From CAZRZN01 sp964604565 (lineage in GTDB: Bacteria; Pseudomonadota; Alphaproteobacteria; Rhodobacterales; Rhodobacteraceae), in assembly GCA_964604565.1 (NCBI GenBank), contig CAZRZN010000088.1, forward strand, positions 1 through 15,123: DNA of 15,123 nucleotides. The letters are read 5' to 3'. Made by a program: the position numbers and the translations under genes. Below are positions 14,382 to 15,123 of this stretch, one piece after another. Position 1 is the stretch's first letter; every line of letters starts with the position of its first letter. Below the pieces are notes generated by a model. It was given only the letters and a program-made list of their open reading frames with translations, searched no databases and was not told where the DNA came from.

Positions 14382-15123
14382 ATGCAGGGCATGATGATGA
14401 AGATGCCGCTCAGGATCATCGAGATTCTGGATTACGCCGCAACCATGCATCCCGGCGCTGAAATCGTTTCGGTGCGGACCGAAGGCGATGTTCACAGACA
14501 GACCTATTCGGAGACCTATGCCCGCGTGGCGCGGTTGGCACACGGGTTGACCGGACTTGGCATCGGCCATGGCGACCGGGTCGCGACACTGGCCTGGAAT
14601 GGCTACCGGCATTTCGAGCTGTATTACGGCGTGTCTGGTATGGGCGCTGTCTGCCACACGATCAATCCGCGGCTGTCGGCGGAACAGATGTTGTATATCG
14701 TCGGCCATGCCGAGGATAAGGTGCTTTTCGTCGACCTCACCTTTCTCCCGATCATCGAGGCCCTCGCGGATCGGCTGCCGAAGGCCCTGACCTTGGTGGT
14801 CATGACGGATCGGGCGCATATGCCTGACAGCCCGCTGGACCTTCTGTGCTACGAAGAACTGCTTGCGGATCAGCCAGAGGAATATGACTGGCCGCGGTTG
14901 CCGGAGGATACAGCAGCGGCGCTTTGCTATACTTCCGGCACGACTGGGCACCCGAAAGGGGCACTCTATTCGCAGCGTTCAACCGTGCTGCATGCGATGT
15001 TCGTCGCGATCACCGTGCCGCGGTCCCTGCACGAGGGCGCGCGCGTGCTTCCGGTAGTACCGATGTTCCATGTAAATTCCTGGGGTCTGCCTTACGGAGC
15101 GCCGCTGGTGGGCGCATCCCTGA
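14382..15123 (+). CDS. AMP-forming acyl-CoA synthetase (partial, runs off the right edge)
   Basis: The first 247 codons of an adenylate-forming ligase that activates a carboxylic acid with ATP and CoA. The N-terminal region (YSETYARVARLAHGLTGLGIGHGDRVATLAWN) and FELYYGVSGMGAVCHTINPRL are typical of the AlkK/DmdB-like group, which activates medium-chain fatty acids or, in roseobacters, methylmercaptopropionate from DMSP. The ATP-binding P-loop YTSGTTGHPKG lies at about 183-193 and PMFHVNSWG at about 227-235. The C-terminal half, with the hinge, catalytic lysine and most substrate pocket residues, is outside the window, so substrate is open. GGAGG stands five bases before the ATG. It is divergent from the CurA-like gene and may share regulation with it. 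Confidence 0.9.
   Translation, partial: MQGMMMKMPLRIIEILDYAATMHPGAEIVSVRTEGDVHRQTYSETYARVARLAHGLTGLGIGHGDRVATLAWNGYRHFELYYGVSGMGAVCHTINPRLSAEQMLYIVGHAEDKVLFVDLTFLPIIEALADRLPKALTLVVMTDRAHMPDSPLDLLCYEELLADQPEEYDWPRLPEDTAAALCYTSGTTGHPKGALYSQRSTVLHAMFVAITVPRSLHEGARVLPVVPMFHVNSWGLPYGAPLVGASL

Overview
The window looks like chromosomal DNA of a marine alphaproteobacterium of the Rhodobacterales (Roseobacter group). The evidence is the G+C-rich coding sequence, the two signature genes of the ethylmalonyl-CoA pathway (ccr and ecm), a RaiR/RaiI-like LuxR/LuxI quorum-sensing pair, a short H-NS protein of the HvrA/Spb type and an alphaproteobacterial-type ornithine/lysine decarboxylase. No rRNA, tRNA, CRISPR array, transposase, integrase or phage gene was seen.

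Layout, left to right. (1) 92-1820: a PLP-dependent ornithine/lysine decarboxylase on the minus strand, with its own terminator and a structured leader that can hide its ribosome binding site; divergent from it is a 61-residue membrane-anchored zinc-ribbon-like protein. (2) 1987-3525: a RecD/Dda-like superfamily 1 DNA helicase on the minus strand. (3) 3644-5403: a quorum-sensing operon on the minus strand, made of a small conserved-looking ORF, luxR (overlapping the small ORF out of frame) and luxI, closed by a strong terminator. (4) 5511-10849: ccr (minus) and a PlsB-type acyltransferase (minus), divergent from ecm (plus), which has a clear sigma-70-like promoter and a strong terminator. (5) 10959-12071: an H-NS-like regulator followed one base later by deoD, preceded by a possible leader mini-ORF whose stop overlaps the H-NS start. 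(6) 12155-15123: a DUF1989 (urea carboxylase-associated) protein and a CurA-like NADP-dependent oxidoreductase on the minus strand, then the first 247 codons of an AMP-forming acyl-CoA synthetase, which runs off the right edge.

How the genes fit together. Ccr (crotonyl-CoA to ethylmalonyl-CoA) and Ecm (ethylmalonyl-CoA to methylsuccinyl-CoA) catalyse two steps of the ethylmalonyl-CoA route for assimilating acetyl-CoA. A membrane acyltransferase lies between them, and an AHL synthase, which uses acyl donors, lies just beyond ccr. A link between acyl-CoA metabolism and quorum sensing is suggested by position only. The most interesting sequence-level signals are non-coding: a switch-like leader upstream of the decarboxylase, a motif (GGTTAACG...AACC) shared by the two promoter regions of the luxR-luxI locus, and a mini-ORF coupled to the H-NS gene. 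I found no clearly unprecedented multi-gene system; most of the window is conserved housekeeping and regulatory gene content.
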